Shown one piece after another: positions 34,768 to 43,527 of a DNA stretch of 64,000 nucleotides. How positions within the stretch are numbered: the stretch's first letter is position 1; each line of letters starts with the position of its first letter. The position numbers and the translations under genes were made by a program. The stretch lies in contig NZ_VSKL01000001.1 in the NCBI RefSeq assembly GCF_008086165.1, positions 62,001 to 126,000 of the forward strand. The letters are read 5' to 3'. The notes under the pieces were generated by a model, which saw only the letters and a program-made list of their open reading frames with translations, did not search any database and was not told the origin of the DNA. Source of the stretch: Algorimicrobium algoritergicola (lineage in GTDB: Bacteria > Bacteroidota > Bacteroidia > Flavobacteriales > Flavobacteriaceae).

Positions 34768-35262
34768 ATGAAGAAAATTATCATAATTATTATTTGCCTT
34801 TTTTCAACGGTAACAAAGGCTCAAGACTCACTATCCAACTTATTAAAACGCTATAACTCGCGTAATATTCCTTATATTTCAGTCCAAGAATTGGCCATGC
34901 CAAAAACCAATTACAAAATTTTAGATGCACGCGAACCTAATGAATACCAAGTAAGTCATTTAAATAATGCGGTATTTGTTGGTTATAGAGACTTCAAAAT
35001 TGAAAATGTTTTAAACGAAATTCCTAATAAAAATGACACCATAGTTGTTTATTGCTCATTAGGAATTCGCTCTGAAACGATTTCTAAAAAACTTAAAGAC
35101 GAAGGGTATACTTCTGTTTACAATTTATACGGTGGAATTTTTGAATGGAAAAACAACGACTTCCCAGTTTATAATAGGAATAATGTAGAAACAGATAGCG
35201 TTCATGCCTTTTCAAAAATGTGGGGAAAATGGTTGATAAAAGGTAAAAAAGCATACAATTAG
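34768..35262 (+). CDS. Exported rhodanese-like protein in the arsenosugar cluster
   Basis: 164-aa protein: signal peptide (1-19, ending VTKAQ), rhodanese domain with LDAREPNEYQVSHL and the active loop YCSLGIRS (Cys96), then an extra basic tail (KMWGKWLIKGKKAYN). It starts 4 nt after the phosphoesterase-like gene. A sulfurtransferase here could feed sulfur to arsenicals (thio-arsenosugars are known compounds) or act in a redox step; this is inference from position. Confidence 0.85.
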   Translation: MKKIIIIIICLFSTVTKAQDSLSNLLKRYNSRNIPYISVQELAMPKTNYKILDAREPNEYQVSHLNNAVFVGYRDFKIENVLNEIPNKNDTIVVYCSLGIRSETISKKLKDEGYTSVYNLYGGIFEWKNNDFPVYNRNNVETDSVHAFSKMWGKWLIKGKKAYN

Positions 35263-35274
35263 AATATATCATCA

Positions 35275-35940
35275 ATGGGAATTTTATCAAATAACAACAC
35301 CAATAGCGACCAAGATCAAGTGGCTAATTTCTATTTTCCAACGTCCAAAAGTGCGCTTATTATTTTTACAAGAAATCCAGAATTAGGAAAATGTAAAACC
35401 CGATTAGCCAAAACTATTGGTAACGAAGCGGCTTTGGAAATTTATAAACACCTGTTAAAACACACGGCTGAAACGGCAAAAAATGTATCGGCAGATCGGT
35501 ATGTTTTTTATTCTGAAGCCATTCAAAAAGAAGACCTTTGGAATCCCGATTTTTTTAGAAAGAAGCTTCAGGAAGGTTCTGATCTAGGTGAAAGAATGGA
35601 GAATGCCTTTTCGGAATTATTTCAACTAGGTTATGAAAAAGTCCTGATAATTGGCAGCGATTTATTAGATTTAAATGCCGAAATTATTTCCGAAGGATTT
35701 CAAAAATTAAATCAATATAATTATGTTTTGGGTCCAGCCGAAGATGGCGGTTATTATCTTTTTGGTATGAAACAATTGCATCCTAAAGTATTCAAAAACA
35801 AAGCTTGGGGAACGGAAAGTGTTCGTAAAAACACACTTGATGATTTACAGAATGAAGACATTCACTTATTAGAAATATTAAATGATATTGATACCTTTGA
35901 AGATATTGAAGGCATTGAATCACTAAAAAAATACTATTAA
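35275..35940 (+). CDS. TIGR04282-family arsenosugar biosynthesis glycosyltransferase
   Basis: 221-aa GT-A type protein (DUF2064). IIFTRNPELGKCKTRLAKTIG (29-49) is the nucleotide-binding signature shared with nucleotidyl- and glycosyltransferases; LIIGSDLLDL and GPAEDGGYYLFGM complete the pattern. The family is regularly found with arsS and is thought to help install the sugar aglycone or glycerol part. It lies in tight file with the nucleoside phosphorylase (4-nt gap). Confidence 0.88.
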   Translation: MGILSNNNTNSDQDQVANFYFPTSKSALIIFTRNPELGKCKTRLAKTIGNEAALEIYKHLLKHTAETAKNVSADRYVFYSEAIQKEDLWNPDFFRKKLQEGSDLGERMENAFSELFQLGYEKVLIIGSDLLDLNAEIISEGFQKLNQYNYVLGPAEDGGYYLFGMKQLHPKVFKNKAWGTESVRKNTLDDLQNEDIHLLEILNDIDTFEDIEGIESLKKYY

Positions 35941-35944
35941 ACTT

Positions 35945-36757
35945 ATGATGAAATATATAACAGAAACTACGGAATATTTGCAAAGCAAAGGCTTTGAGAG
36001 CCCTGAATTAGGAATTATTCTTGGAACAGGATTAGGCAAATTATTAGACGATATTGATATTATAGCCGAAGTCAGTTATAATCACATTCCAAATTTCCCA
36101 ACGGCAACGGTCGAGTTTCATAAGGGCAAACTCATTTACGGAACACTTTCCGGAAAAAAGGTGGTGGTTATGCAAGGCCGTTTTCATATTTATGAAGGCT
36201 ATTCACTTCAAGATGTTACCTACCCCGTGCGTGTGATGAAACAATTAGGCATAAAAACCTTATTAGTTTCCAATGCCTCTGGTGCTATTAATTTAGATTT
36301 CAAAAAAGGCGAACTTATGTTAATAGACGATCATATTAATCTCCAAGGTAGTTCACCATTAGCCTTTAGAGGTGTGGAATTATTAGGCGAACGTTTTACC
36401 GATATGAGCGCACCTTATGATGTAGATATTAATGCCAAATTTGAGGCTATTGCTAAAGACAACGGTATTACCCTTCACAAAGGCGTTTATGCTAGTGTAG
36501 TTGGACCGCAATTGGAAACACGTGCAGAATACAGGATGCTTAAAATTATTGGAGCTGATGCTGTTGGAATGAGTACCGTTCCAGAAATTATTGTGGCCAA
36601 TCATTTGAATTTAAAAGTGGCTGCCGTGTCAGTTTTAACCGATGAATGCGACCCAAGTAATCTAAAACCTGTTGATATTTCTGAAATTATAGAAATGGCC
36701 GGAAAAGCGGAACCTCAAATGATTACGCTTTTTAAAGAACTGATTAAAAGTTTGTAG
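35945..36757 (+). CDS. Purine nucleoside phosphorylase, trimeric type
   Basis: 270-aa phosphorylase that splits purine nucleosides to base and ribose-1-phosphate. Motifs: GIILGTGLGKL, FPTATVEFHKGKL (phosphate-site His), MQGRFHIYEGY, SNASGAIN, YASVVGPQLETRAEYRML and VGMSTVPEIIVA. In the arsenosugar setting it could remove adenine from the arsenical adenosine made by ArsM and ArsS, although normal purine salvage is possible too. A second ATG at 35948 is an equally good start. Confidence 0.92.
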   Translation: MMKYITETTEYLQSKGFESPELGIILGTGLGKLLDDIDIIAEVSYNHIPNFPTATVEFHKGKLIYGTLSGKKVVVMQGRFHIYEGYSLQDVTYPVRVMKQLGIKTLLVSNASGAINLDFKKGELMLIDDHINLQGSSPLAFRGVELLGERFTDMSAPYDVDINAKFEAIAKDNGITLHKGVYASVVGPQLETRAEYRMLKIIGADAVGMSTVPEIIVANHLNLKVAAVSVLTDECDPSNLKPVDISEIIEMAGKAEPQMITLFKELIKSL

Positions 36758-36761
36758 TAAT

Positions 36762-36850
36762 CAGTTTGCAGTCGCAGTGAGCAGTAAGCCAAATAATGAT
36801 AGGAACTGAACACTGAATACTAAATACTGAATACTGAACACTAAATACTG
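36762..36850. repeat. CAGT / ACTG short-repeat cluster (inverted halves)
   Basis: Four CAGT units at 36762-36785 are followed after a short spacer by a run of ACTGAA-, ACTAAAT- and ACTGAAT-like units from 36805 to 36850. Since ACTG is the complement of CAGT read backwards, the halves can pair loosely. The same kind of sequence occurs at 61425-61456. It fills the gap between the phosphorylase and arsM. This looks like a dispersed intergenic repeat. Confidence 0.7.
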
Positions 36851-36855
36851 AAACT

Positions 36856-37827
36856 ATGAGTAATTATCTTGACACCACACACGACGTATACAAAGAAGCA
36901 GCACTAACACCAGATGTTGGATTATGCTGTACTACCAATCCAATTTGGGAATTACCTGGTTTAAAAATCCCGAAAATCATGCAGGAAATGAACTACGGTT
37001 GTGGATCAACTGTTCATGCACGCGATTTAACCAATAACCCTAAAATGCTCTATGTTGGTGTTGGTGGCGGCATGGAATTATTGCAATTTTCGTATTTCAA
37101 TCGCGAAAAAAATGGTGTTATTGGTATTGATGTGGTAGATGAAATGTTAGAAGCATCTCGGAAAAATTTTAAAGAAGCCGAAGTACAAAATCCGTGGTTT
37201 AAAAGTGAATTTATAGATCTTAAAAAAGGCGACGCTTTAAATCTTCCAGTTCCTGATAACAGTATTGATGTAGCTGCACAAAATTGCTTATTCAACATTT
37301 TTAAAACAGACGATTTAAAAAAAGCCATTGCCGAAATGTATCGCGTACTCAAACCACATGGTAAATTAGTCATGAGCGATCCAACTTGTGAGCAACCCAT
37401 GAATGACACGTTGCGTAACGACGACAGATTGCGTGCACTCTGTTTAAGTGGTAGTTTGCCCATTGCAGAATATGTAAAAATGTTGACAGATGCTGGTTTT
37501 GGAACCATTGAAATTCGCGCCAGAAAACCGTATCGCATTTTGGATCCTAACCATTACCCAACGGAAGAATTGATTTATATAGAATCTATTGAAGTAGCTG
37601 CCATAAAAGATCCCATGCCTGCAGATGGTCCGTGTATTTTTACAGGAAAAGCCGCTATTTATTATGGCGACCAAGATTTTTTTGATGATAACGCAGGACA
37701 TGTACTTATTCAAAACCAACCACTAGCTATTTGTGATAAAACGGCTGGCGATTTTGCGAAATTGAATCGGAATGATATTTACATCAGTGAATCTACGTTT
37801 CATTATGATGGTGGTGGCTGTTGTTAA
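36856..37827 (+). CDS. arsM: Arsenosugar biosynthesis arsenite methyltransferase ArsM
   Basis: 323-aa AdoMet methyltransferase that methylates arsenite to mono- and dimethylarsenite. AdoMet motif I is YVGVGGGMELLQF (66-78); NCLFNIF and MYRVLKPHGKLVMSDP follow. Cys are abundant (24, 25, 49, 144, 178, 196, 260, 293) and the protein ends GGGCC (Cys322, Cys323), as expected for trivalent-arsenic binding. It supplies dimethylarsenite to ArsS. It lies 98 nt after the phosphorylase gene, behind a repeat cluster. Confidence 0.93.
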   Translation: MSNYLDTTHDVYKEAALTPDVGLCCTTNPIWELPGLKIPKIMQEMNYGCGSTVHARDLTNNPKMLYVGVGGGMELLQFSYFNREKNGVIGIDVVDEMLEASRKNFKEAEVQNPWFKSEFIDLKKGDALNLPVPDNSIDVAAQNCLFNIFKTDDLKKAIAEMYRVLKPHGKLVMSDPTCEQPMNDTLRNDDRLRALCLSGSLPIAEYVKMLTDAGFGTIEIRARKPYRILDPNHYPTEELIYIESIEVAAIKDPMPADGPCIFTGKAAIYYGDQDFFDDNAGHVLIQNQPLAICDKTAGDFAKLNRNDIYISESTFHYDGGGCC

Positions 37828-37856
37828 AAAATGTAGAACAATTTTTGAATTACTCA

Positions 37857-38576
37857 ATGAAAAACAATGCTATGAAAAATCCGCTATATCTTATTTTATT
37901 GCTGTTTGGTTTGAGTCTTTCGGCTTTTGGACAAACCATAAACCATTCAGCTTTTACTGAATTCTTACAAAAACAGGTGACAGATAAAGGTGCTGTAAAT
38001 TATAAACAGATTAAAGCCAACGATGCCGAATTAAATGCCTACCTCAATCAATTTATAAACATTTCGCCTAAAGAAAGTTGGACAACAAACGAAACATTAG
38101 CCTATTGGATTAACGCGTATAATGCGTTTACCATAAAACTGATTATTGATAATTATCCGGTTGAAAGTATTAAAGACATTAAAAATCCGTGGGATCAAGA
38201 GTTCATTCCTATAAATGGCAAATTGCTTTCTTTAAATTATATTGAACATGATGTGCTTCGTAACATGAATGAACCACGCATTCATTTTGCTATTGTTTGC
38301 GCATCGGCTTCTTGTCCGCAATTATTAAATGAAGCCTATATTCCAGAAAAATTAGACAAACAGTTAACGAATGCCACGAAACAGTTTTTAGCAGATTCAT
38401 CAAAAAACAGGATTCAAAAAGAGAATCTGGAACTATCAAAAATCTTTAAATGGTTTTCAAAAGATTTTAAGGAAAATGGCAGTCTTATCGACTTTTTAAA
38501 CACCTATTCAGATGTAAAGATCCCATCCGATACTAAAATAAACTACATGGATTATAGTTGGAAATTAAATGACTAA
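37857..38576 (+). CDS. DUF547 exported protein
   Basis: About 239 aa with an N-terminal signal (MKNPLYLILLLFGLSLSAFGQ) and a DUF547 domain: LAYWINAYNAFTIKLIIDNYPVESIKDI near the middle and IHFAIVCASASCPQLLNEAY with a conserved Cys pair. DUF547 belongs to the papain/transglutaminase-like group, so the Cys may be catalytic. Starts at 37857 or 37872 both give a signal peptide. It overlaps the following glycosyltransferase by 8 nt. DUF547 genes occur beside arsenosugar genes elsewhere, but no function is established. Confidence 0.85.
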   Translation: MKNNAMKNPLYLILLLFGLSLSAFGQTINHSAFTEFLQKQVTDKGAVNYKQIKANDAELNAYLNQFINISPKESWTTNETLAYWINAYNAFTIKLIIDNYPVESIKDIKNPWDQEFIPINGKLLSLNYIEHDVLRNMNEPRIHFAIVCASASCPQLLNEAYIPEKLDKQLTNATKQFLADSSKNRIQKENLELSKIFKWFSKDFKENGSLIDFLNTYSDVKIPSDTKINYMDYSWKLND

Positions 38577-39273
38577 TACAATTTCCATAATTATTCCCAT
38601 GCTTAATGAAGCCGAAAATATAGCTTCGGTTTTGGAACATCTTCAAGAAAATTCAACTTCTAAAAATATAGCGGAAATCATCGTTGTAGATGGCGGAAGT
38701 GTTGATGGCTCACAACACATCGTTAATAAATTTGTGCCTTCGAAAAAAATTCAACTTCTAAACTCACAAAAAGGCAGAGCTAAACAAATGAATTTAGGTG
38801 CCAAACGTGCCACTGGAACTATTCTCTATTTCCTCCATGCTGATTCTTTTCCCCCTAAAAATTTTGACGTCCTCATAATCCAAGAAGTTACAAAAGGGAA
38901 TGTAGCAGGTTGCTTCCGTTTACAGTTTGATAATAATCATTGGTGGTTACAATTAGCAGGTTGGCTCACCCAATTTTCTTGGCGTGCTAGTCGTGGTGGT
39001 GATCAAAGTCAATTTATTACCAAACAATTATTCACCGAAATTGGTGGTTTTGATGAAAATTTCGCCATTTACGAAGACAATATTTTAATAAATGAACTCT
39101 ACACCAGAAAACAATTTGTAGTCATTCAAGCAAAAATTAAAACGTCCGCACGGCTTTATGACAAGCATGGTGTCTGGACATTACAGTATCATTTTTGGAC
39201 TATATATGTCAAAAAATGGTTTGGTGCTTCGCCAGATGACTTATACGCGTATTACCAAAAACATATTTCCTAA
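38569..39273 (+). CDS. TIGR04283-family arsenosugar biosynthesis glycosyltransferase
   Basis: 234-aa GT2-type transferase. IPMLNEAENIASVLEHL opens the fold, VVDGGSVDG binds the nucleotide and LHADSFPP is the DxD-like metal site; RGGDQSQFITKQLFTEIGGFDE holds the acceptor-side motif. The family co-occurs with TIGR04282 proteins and ArsS. Together the two probably glycosylate the arsenoribose. Start overlaps the DUF547 gene, consistent with coupling. Confidence 0.88.
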   Translation: MTNTISIIIPMLNEAENIASVLEHLQENSTSKNIAEIIVVDGGSVDGSQHIVNKFVPSKKIQLLNSQKGRAKQMNLGAKRATGTILYFLHADSFPPKNFDVLIIQEVTKGNVAGCFRLQFDNNHWWLQLAGWLTQFSWRASRGGDQSQFITKQLFTEIGGFDENFAIYEDNILINELYTRKQFVVIQAKIKTSARLYDKHGVWTLQYHFWTIYVKKWFGASPDDLYAYYQKHIS

Positions 39274-39391
39274 AAATCTGGTTTCAAAATGGTTAATCTG
39301 TTAAAATAAAGATAAATCTTACTTAAAAAAGTGATAAAGGAACGTGTTGCTTCAATTGAAAAATATACTTTTCCACTCTAAACCAATTATC

Positions 39392-40918
39392 ATGAAACCA
39401 ACCAAACTTATCTTGGCACTTTGCTGTCTAACCGTATTCTCAGCAAAAGCCCAACGCACTATTTCTGCCGTAATAGTCGACTCTACCAAACAAGAACCCA
39501 TTCCATTTGCAACGATATTAATAGACGACAAAACAGGTGTTATTAGCAATGACAAAGGCGAATTCAACATTACCATTAACAGGAAGATTTCTGAAACTGA
39601 CTCCCTTTTTATAAGCTGTCTGGGTTACGAGTCGAAACAATTTGCTATTCAAAAATTTACAGATAGCATTATTTCATTAAGTACCAAAAATATTGATTTA
39701 AGTGAAGTGTTTATCACCAATAAAAACTATACACTGGATGAAATTTTAGACAAAGTTAAGGAAGGACTAAAAACCAATTACGATTTTGGTTACGCTAAGC
39801 GCAAACTGTTCTACAGAGAATCATACTACACAAATATGCTGAAAACGGATGTGAAAATTGAAGAATCTACCATTCCCGAATTCAATCAAGCATTTGTAGA
39901 TAGCATTATTAGATCGGTTCCAAAAAACACGGATCAGCACACGGAAGTTTTAGCCGAAATATATGGTGAGATCAAACCATCTACACCACAGAAATTAGAT
40001 ATTTTAAAGGCTTCCCGTTTATATGATAAAGAAAGCGAAATAACCTTTGAAAATTATGAAAAACGCTTCAATGAAATTATCAGAAAACATGTGAAGCGCG
40101 ATTCGTATTTCAAAATAAAATCGGGTTGGTTTGGCACGAAAGAAGAAATAGACTCCTCGTTTTTTGAAGATAAAAAAGAAGACAAGCAAACAGCTGAATT
40201 TATAGAAAAGAAAAAAGAACAGGAAGCCAAGCGTAAAGAAAACTTTTTGAATTGGCGAAAAGGTTCAATCCAAAGTATTGAAAACGCGAACTTCCTAGAT
40301 GAAGATTCTGATTTAAATTTTATTGAAAAATCCAGACGTTATGAATTTGAAATGCAAGATTTTGCGTATCTGAATAACGAATTTGTTTACACCATAACTT
40401 TTAAGCCCAAACGTAGCGAAGATTTTGAAGGCACGCTATACATTAACACACAAGATTTTGCTATTGTGCGTGTAGACTATAAAAATGTAAAGCCACTGCG
40501 TAAATTTGGATTATTAGGTATTTCACTTAAAGAATATTTAAAAGAAGGCACCATCATTTTTCAAAAAAATGCGAATGAAAAATACACATTGAAATATGCT
40601 GACCAAACTGACGGACAACAAGTAGGCATTAAAAGACCTTTAAAAATTATTGAAAAAAACAAGAACGTAAAAGGTAGACGCAAGCAGAATGAATTAGCTG
40701 CTGATTTACATTTTATTGTTCGTAATGTTGAGAAAAAAGAATTGATTGTTTTTGAATCAACGCCTATTTCAGAAACAGAATTCAACAATTTCACAGAAGT
40801 GCCAGAGGTAACACCAACCTATCTTCCGGCTTATGACGCGGAGTTTTGGAAAGGCTACAATATTATTGAACCTAATCAGGCAATCAAAGATTTTAAAATT
40901 ATAGAAAAAACAGACTAA
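39392..40918 (+). CDS. Exported protein with N-terminal carboxypeptidase-regulatory-like domain
   Basis: 508 aa. Signal peptide (MKPTKLILALCCLTVFSAKAQ), then a CarboxypepD_reg-like beta-sandwich (about 22-105: PIPFATILIDDKTGVISNDKGEFNI and SCLGYE), then a long charged region with a coil-like KKEDKQTAEFIEKKKEQEAKRKEN stretch and a beta-rich C-terminus (about 310-500). This matches Bacteroidetes surface or outer-membrane proteins without a TonB-dependent barrel. The function is unknown. It follows the arsenosugar genes after a 118-nt gap and may not belong to them. Confidence 0.8.
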   Translation: MKPTKLILALCCLTVFSAKAQRTISAVIVDSTKQEPIPFATILIDDKTGVISNDKGEFNITINRKISETDSLFISCLGYESKQFAIQKFTDSIISLSTKNIDLSEVFITNKNYTLDEILDKVKEGLKTNYDFGYAKRKLFYRESYYTNMLKTDVKIEESTIPEFNQAFVDSIIRSVPKNTDQHTEVLAEIYGEIKPSTPQKLDILKASRLYDKESEITFENYEKRFNEIIRKHVKRDSYFKIKSGWFGTKEEIDSSFFEDKKEDKQTAEFIEKKKEQEAKRKENFLNWRKGSIQSIENANFLDEDSDLNFIEKSRRYEFEMQDFAYLNNEFVYTITFKPKRSEDFEGTLYINTQDFAIVRVDYKNVKPLRKFGLLGISLKEYLKEGTIIFQKNANEKYTLKYADQTDGQQVGIKRPLKIIEKNKNVKGRRKQNELAADLHFIVRNVEKKELIVFESTPISETEFNNFTEVPEVTPTYLPAYDAEFWKGYNIIEPNQAIKDFKIIEKTD

Positions 40919-40975
40919 AAATTAGTTGCTTTTAATTAGTAAAAACCCGCTATTTTTTTTGATGAAATTCGTCAG

Positions 40976-41083
40976 TTCGGGTGAATTTTACGCTTGAAAT
41001 AAAGTAAAATTTGTATCGAGAACAAGAACTGCTTGACAAACTTAATTCTCGATACAATTTTTCGTTCCTCAAAACCACTCGAA
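40976..41083. repeat. Large imperfect inverted repeat, probable dispersed intergenic element
   Basis: The arms run inward from TTCGGGTGA (40976) and from its partner at 41075-41083, and include a perfect 12-bp pair TTGTATCGAGAA (41011-41022) / TTCTCGATACAA (41046-41057). A small hairpin CAAG-AACTG-CTTG lies in the centre. It fills the gap between convergent genes. The ATCGAGAA type of sequence resembles intergenic repeats I know from flavobacterial genomes. It may also end transcription from both sides. Confidence 0.65.
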
Positions 41084-41094
41084 TTAATGTTAAA

Positions 41095-42111
41095 TTACAT
41101 TTTTAGACTCAAATTGTAATGGGATCTAATAACGGCTTCAACAGGTTTATTTTGAGGTGTAAATTGATTATCAGTTTCACCGCCACTTTCTTCGTGATTA
41201 TGAAACCATTTCCAAACAAAACCACCTGCAAACCAAGGTTCTTTCCAGAAGACATCAAATAAAGCTTGCGTTGTATTGGTTTGAGCATCCAAATTTAAAG
41301 CCGTAATTTTATAGTCGCTAACCCAAGGCTCTTTTCCTGTATAATCTGTACTTCTATATCCAAATTCCGTAAATAAAATGGGTTTGTCAAACTTTTCAGA
41401 AATTGCTTTCATTTCCATTTTATGAGCTTGCCAACCTACAATAGCATCATCTACACTTGGTGTTTTTTTATCACTTATTGGAAAATAAGCATCCACGCCA
41501 ATATAATCCAAATCGCTCCAAAAGGGTGTACGTTTGTATTCATCCCAATTAGCAGCGTATGTTAGTTTCCCATCATAAACAACACGAATATTCATAATTA
41601 ATTCTTGCCAATATTCCTGTCTATGCGCTACAAACTGTTCCAATTCGGTACCAATACAAAATATAGCAATCTGTTTTTCTTGAGCTAGTTTAGCAAAATC
41701 CAAAATAAAGCGCGAGTAGGTTTGTTCCAATTCAAACCAAGCAGCTTCATTAGGCATTTTAATATGACCTGTAAATTCGCCATGCCAAACCCAAATTTGT
41801 GGTTTCATCATTACGCGTAAATTCGCCTTTTGCAAAACATCAATATATTGCGAAACACCTGCATTTGTTTCACCAAACCATTGTCTATCCGTATTATAAA
41901 TAATTTCAGGATGTTCCAAGCTTTTAATAAACCCAAACGGCATAATAGCCGTATAATTGGCATTCACATTTAAAACAGGTTGGATATTTTCGTTAGAAAT
42001 ACTATCACGAGATGCCACAAAACTGACACCATTTATTTTGACATCTCTCTTTGTGGTCATACTACATGAACAGAGCATAAAAACTAAAAACCACGTTAAA
42101 TACTTTGTCAT
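41095..42111 (-). CDS. Glycoside hydrolase, GH113-like lipoprotein
   Basis: 338-aa lipoprotein (signal ending MLCSCS; Cys14 or Cys16) with a TIM-barrel glycosidase fold. Expected acid/base Glu in FCIGTELEQF and nucleophile Glu in LFTEFGYRS; KPQIWVWHGEF and YIGVDAYFP line the cleft. GH113 enzymes are beta-mannanases, so a mannan-like substrate is possible. The C-terminal GGFVWKWFHNH is also typical. It is divergent from an FAD oxidoreductase and near several glycosyltransferases. Confidence 0.8.
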   Translation of the reverse strand: MTKYLTWFLVFMLCSCSMTTKRDVKINGVSFVASRDSISNENIQPVLNVNANYTAIMPFGFIKSLEHPEIIYNTDRQWFGETNAGVSQYIDVLQKANLRVMMKPQIWVWHGEFTGHIKMPNEAAWFELEQTYSRFILDFAKLAQEKQIAIFCIGTELEQFVAHRQEYWQELIMNIRVVYDGKLTYAANWDEYKRTPFWSDLDYIGVDAYFPISDKKTPSVDDAIVGWQAHKMEMKAISEKFDKPILFTEFGYRSTDYTGKEPWVSDYKITALNLDAQTNTTQALFDVFWKEPWFAGGFVWKWFHNHEESGGETDNQFTPQNKPVEAVIRSHYNLSLKM

Positions 42112-42203
42112 AACTACTTAATTATGCTTAAATTTAAACAAATTGCACAAAGAACCTTAAGTTTCAGTAAAAACCTTCGACAAACCCAACAAGAAATCAA
42201 TAT

Positions 42204-43502
42204 ATGGAACACGTTGTAATAATTGGAAACGGTATTTCTGGCGTAACTGCTGCTAGACATATTCGTAAATTATCAGATAAAAAAATTACAATAGTATCAG
42301 CAGAAACCGACCACTTTTTCTCACGTACAGCCTTGATGTACATTTACATGGGACACATGAAATATGAGCACACCAAACCCTATGAAGATTGGTTTTGGGA
42401 AAAGAATCGTATTGAACTCAAATCGGGATTTGTGAACCAAATTGACTCTACAAATAAAACACTTCATTTTGAAAAAGGAGATTCATTAAAGTATGACAAA
42501 CTCATAATAGCAACCGGTAGCAAGCCTAATAAATTTGGTTGGCCTGGACAAGATTTGAACGGCGTCCAAGGCTTGTATAGCAAACAAGATTTAGACAATT
42601 TGGAAGTGTACGCACCAGATAATAAAAGTTGCAAGCGAGCCGTAATTGTTGGTGGTGGATTGATTGGGATTGAATTAGCTGAAATGCTTCATTCACGACA
42701 TATTCCTGTAACATTTTTAGTGCGCGAAGCCAGTTTTTGGAACGGCGTTTTACCAGAAGGTGAATCTGAAATGGTTAATCGTGAAATAACTAGAAACGGT
42801 ATCGATTTAAGATTAGCTTCTAACCTTAAAGAAATAATTTCAGATGAAAACGGAAATGTAAAATCGGTCATTTTAGAAGAAACAGGCGAAGAAATCCCTT
42901 GTAATGTTATTGGGTTAACAGCTGGTGTTTCACCTAATATTAATTTTATAAAAGATTCAGGAGTAGAAATTAATCGTGGTATTTTAGTGAACCGATTTTT
43001 AGAAACCAATATTCCTGATATTTATGCCATTGGAGATTGTGCAGAGCAACATGACGCTATTGGAAACCGCAGACCAATTGAAGCCGTTTGGTACACAGGA
43101 CGGATGATGGGAGAAACAGTAGCGCAAACCATTTGCAATAATCGTTTGGAATATAAACCTGGTCATTGGTTTAATTCTGCCAAATTTTTTGATATCGAAT
43201 ATCAAACTTATGGTTGGGTATTTGCTAAACCGAAAGAAAATCATGCACATTTTCATTGGAAACACGATGATGATGACAAGTGTATCACCATTGAATATGA
43301 TATAAAATCAAATGAATTTAAAGGCATAAACACCTTCGGAATCCGAATGAAACATGAAGCTTTTGATCGTTGGCTGACTGAAAAATGTTCGGTAGATTAT
43401 GTTATTAAACATCTTTCTGAAGCTAATTTTGATCCGGAATTTTATAAGCGTTTTGAATCACATATTCAAACACAATTTGAAAGCCGTTTTCAATCTGTAT
43501 AA
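42204..43502 (+). CDS. NAD(P)/FAD-dependent oxidoreductase
   Basis: 432-aa flavoprotein of the nitrite-/rubredoxin-reductase type. FAD Rossmann motif GNGISGVTAARHI (8-20), NAD(P) motif VGGGLIGIELAEM (about 150-162) and the second FAD motif IYAIGDCAE. The C-terminal 100 residues have a His-rich stretch (HAHFHWKHDDDDK). It lies 25 nt before a membrane 4Fe-4S protein, so it may pass electrons from NAD(P)H to, or take them from, that polyferredoxin. Its substrate is unknown. Confidence 0.88.
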   Translation: MEHVVIIGNGISGVTAARHIRKLSDKKITIVSAETDHFFSRTALMYIYMGHMKYEHTKPYEDWFWEKNRIELKSGFVNQIDSTNKTLHFEKGDSLKYDKLIIATGSKPNKFGWPGQDLNGVQGLYSKQDLDNLEVYAPDNKSCKRAVIVGGGLIGIELAEMLHSRHIPVTFLVREASFWNGVLPEGESEMVNREITRNGIDLRLASNLKEIISDENGNVKSVILEETGEEIPCNVIGLTAGVSPNINFIKDSGVEINRGILVNRFLETNIPDIYAIGDCAEQHDAIGNRRPIEAVWYTGRMMGETVAQTICNNRLEYKPGHWFNSAKFFDIEYQTYGWVFAKPKENHAHFHWKHDDDDKCITIEYDIKSNEFKGINTFGIRMKHEAFDRWLTEKCSVDYVIKHLSEANFDPEFYKRFESHIQTQFESRFQSV

Positions 43503-43527
43503 TCTGAACCTTCAATAAAAATCAACC

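Noticed and set aside
36762-36850. A CRISPR array
   Set aside because: Units are only 6-8 nt, degenerate, and have no spacers; no cas genes are nearby.
37050-37719. Long - strand frames opposite arsM
   Set aside because: The residues mirror the arsM coding strand and show no domain; arsM is unmistakable.
42143-42165. Promoter of the FAD oxidoreductase
   Set aside because: TAAGTTTC at 42158 is close to a -7 element, but the nearest TTG is only 12 nt away, too short for the consensus.
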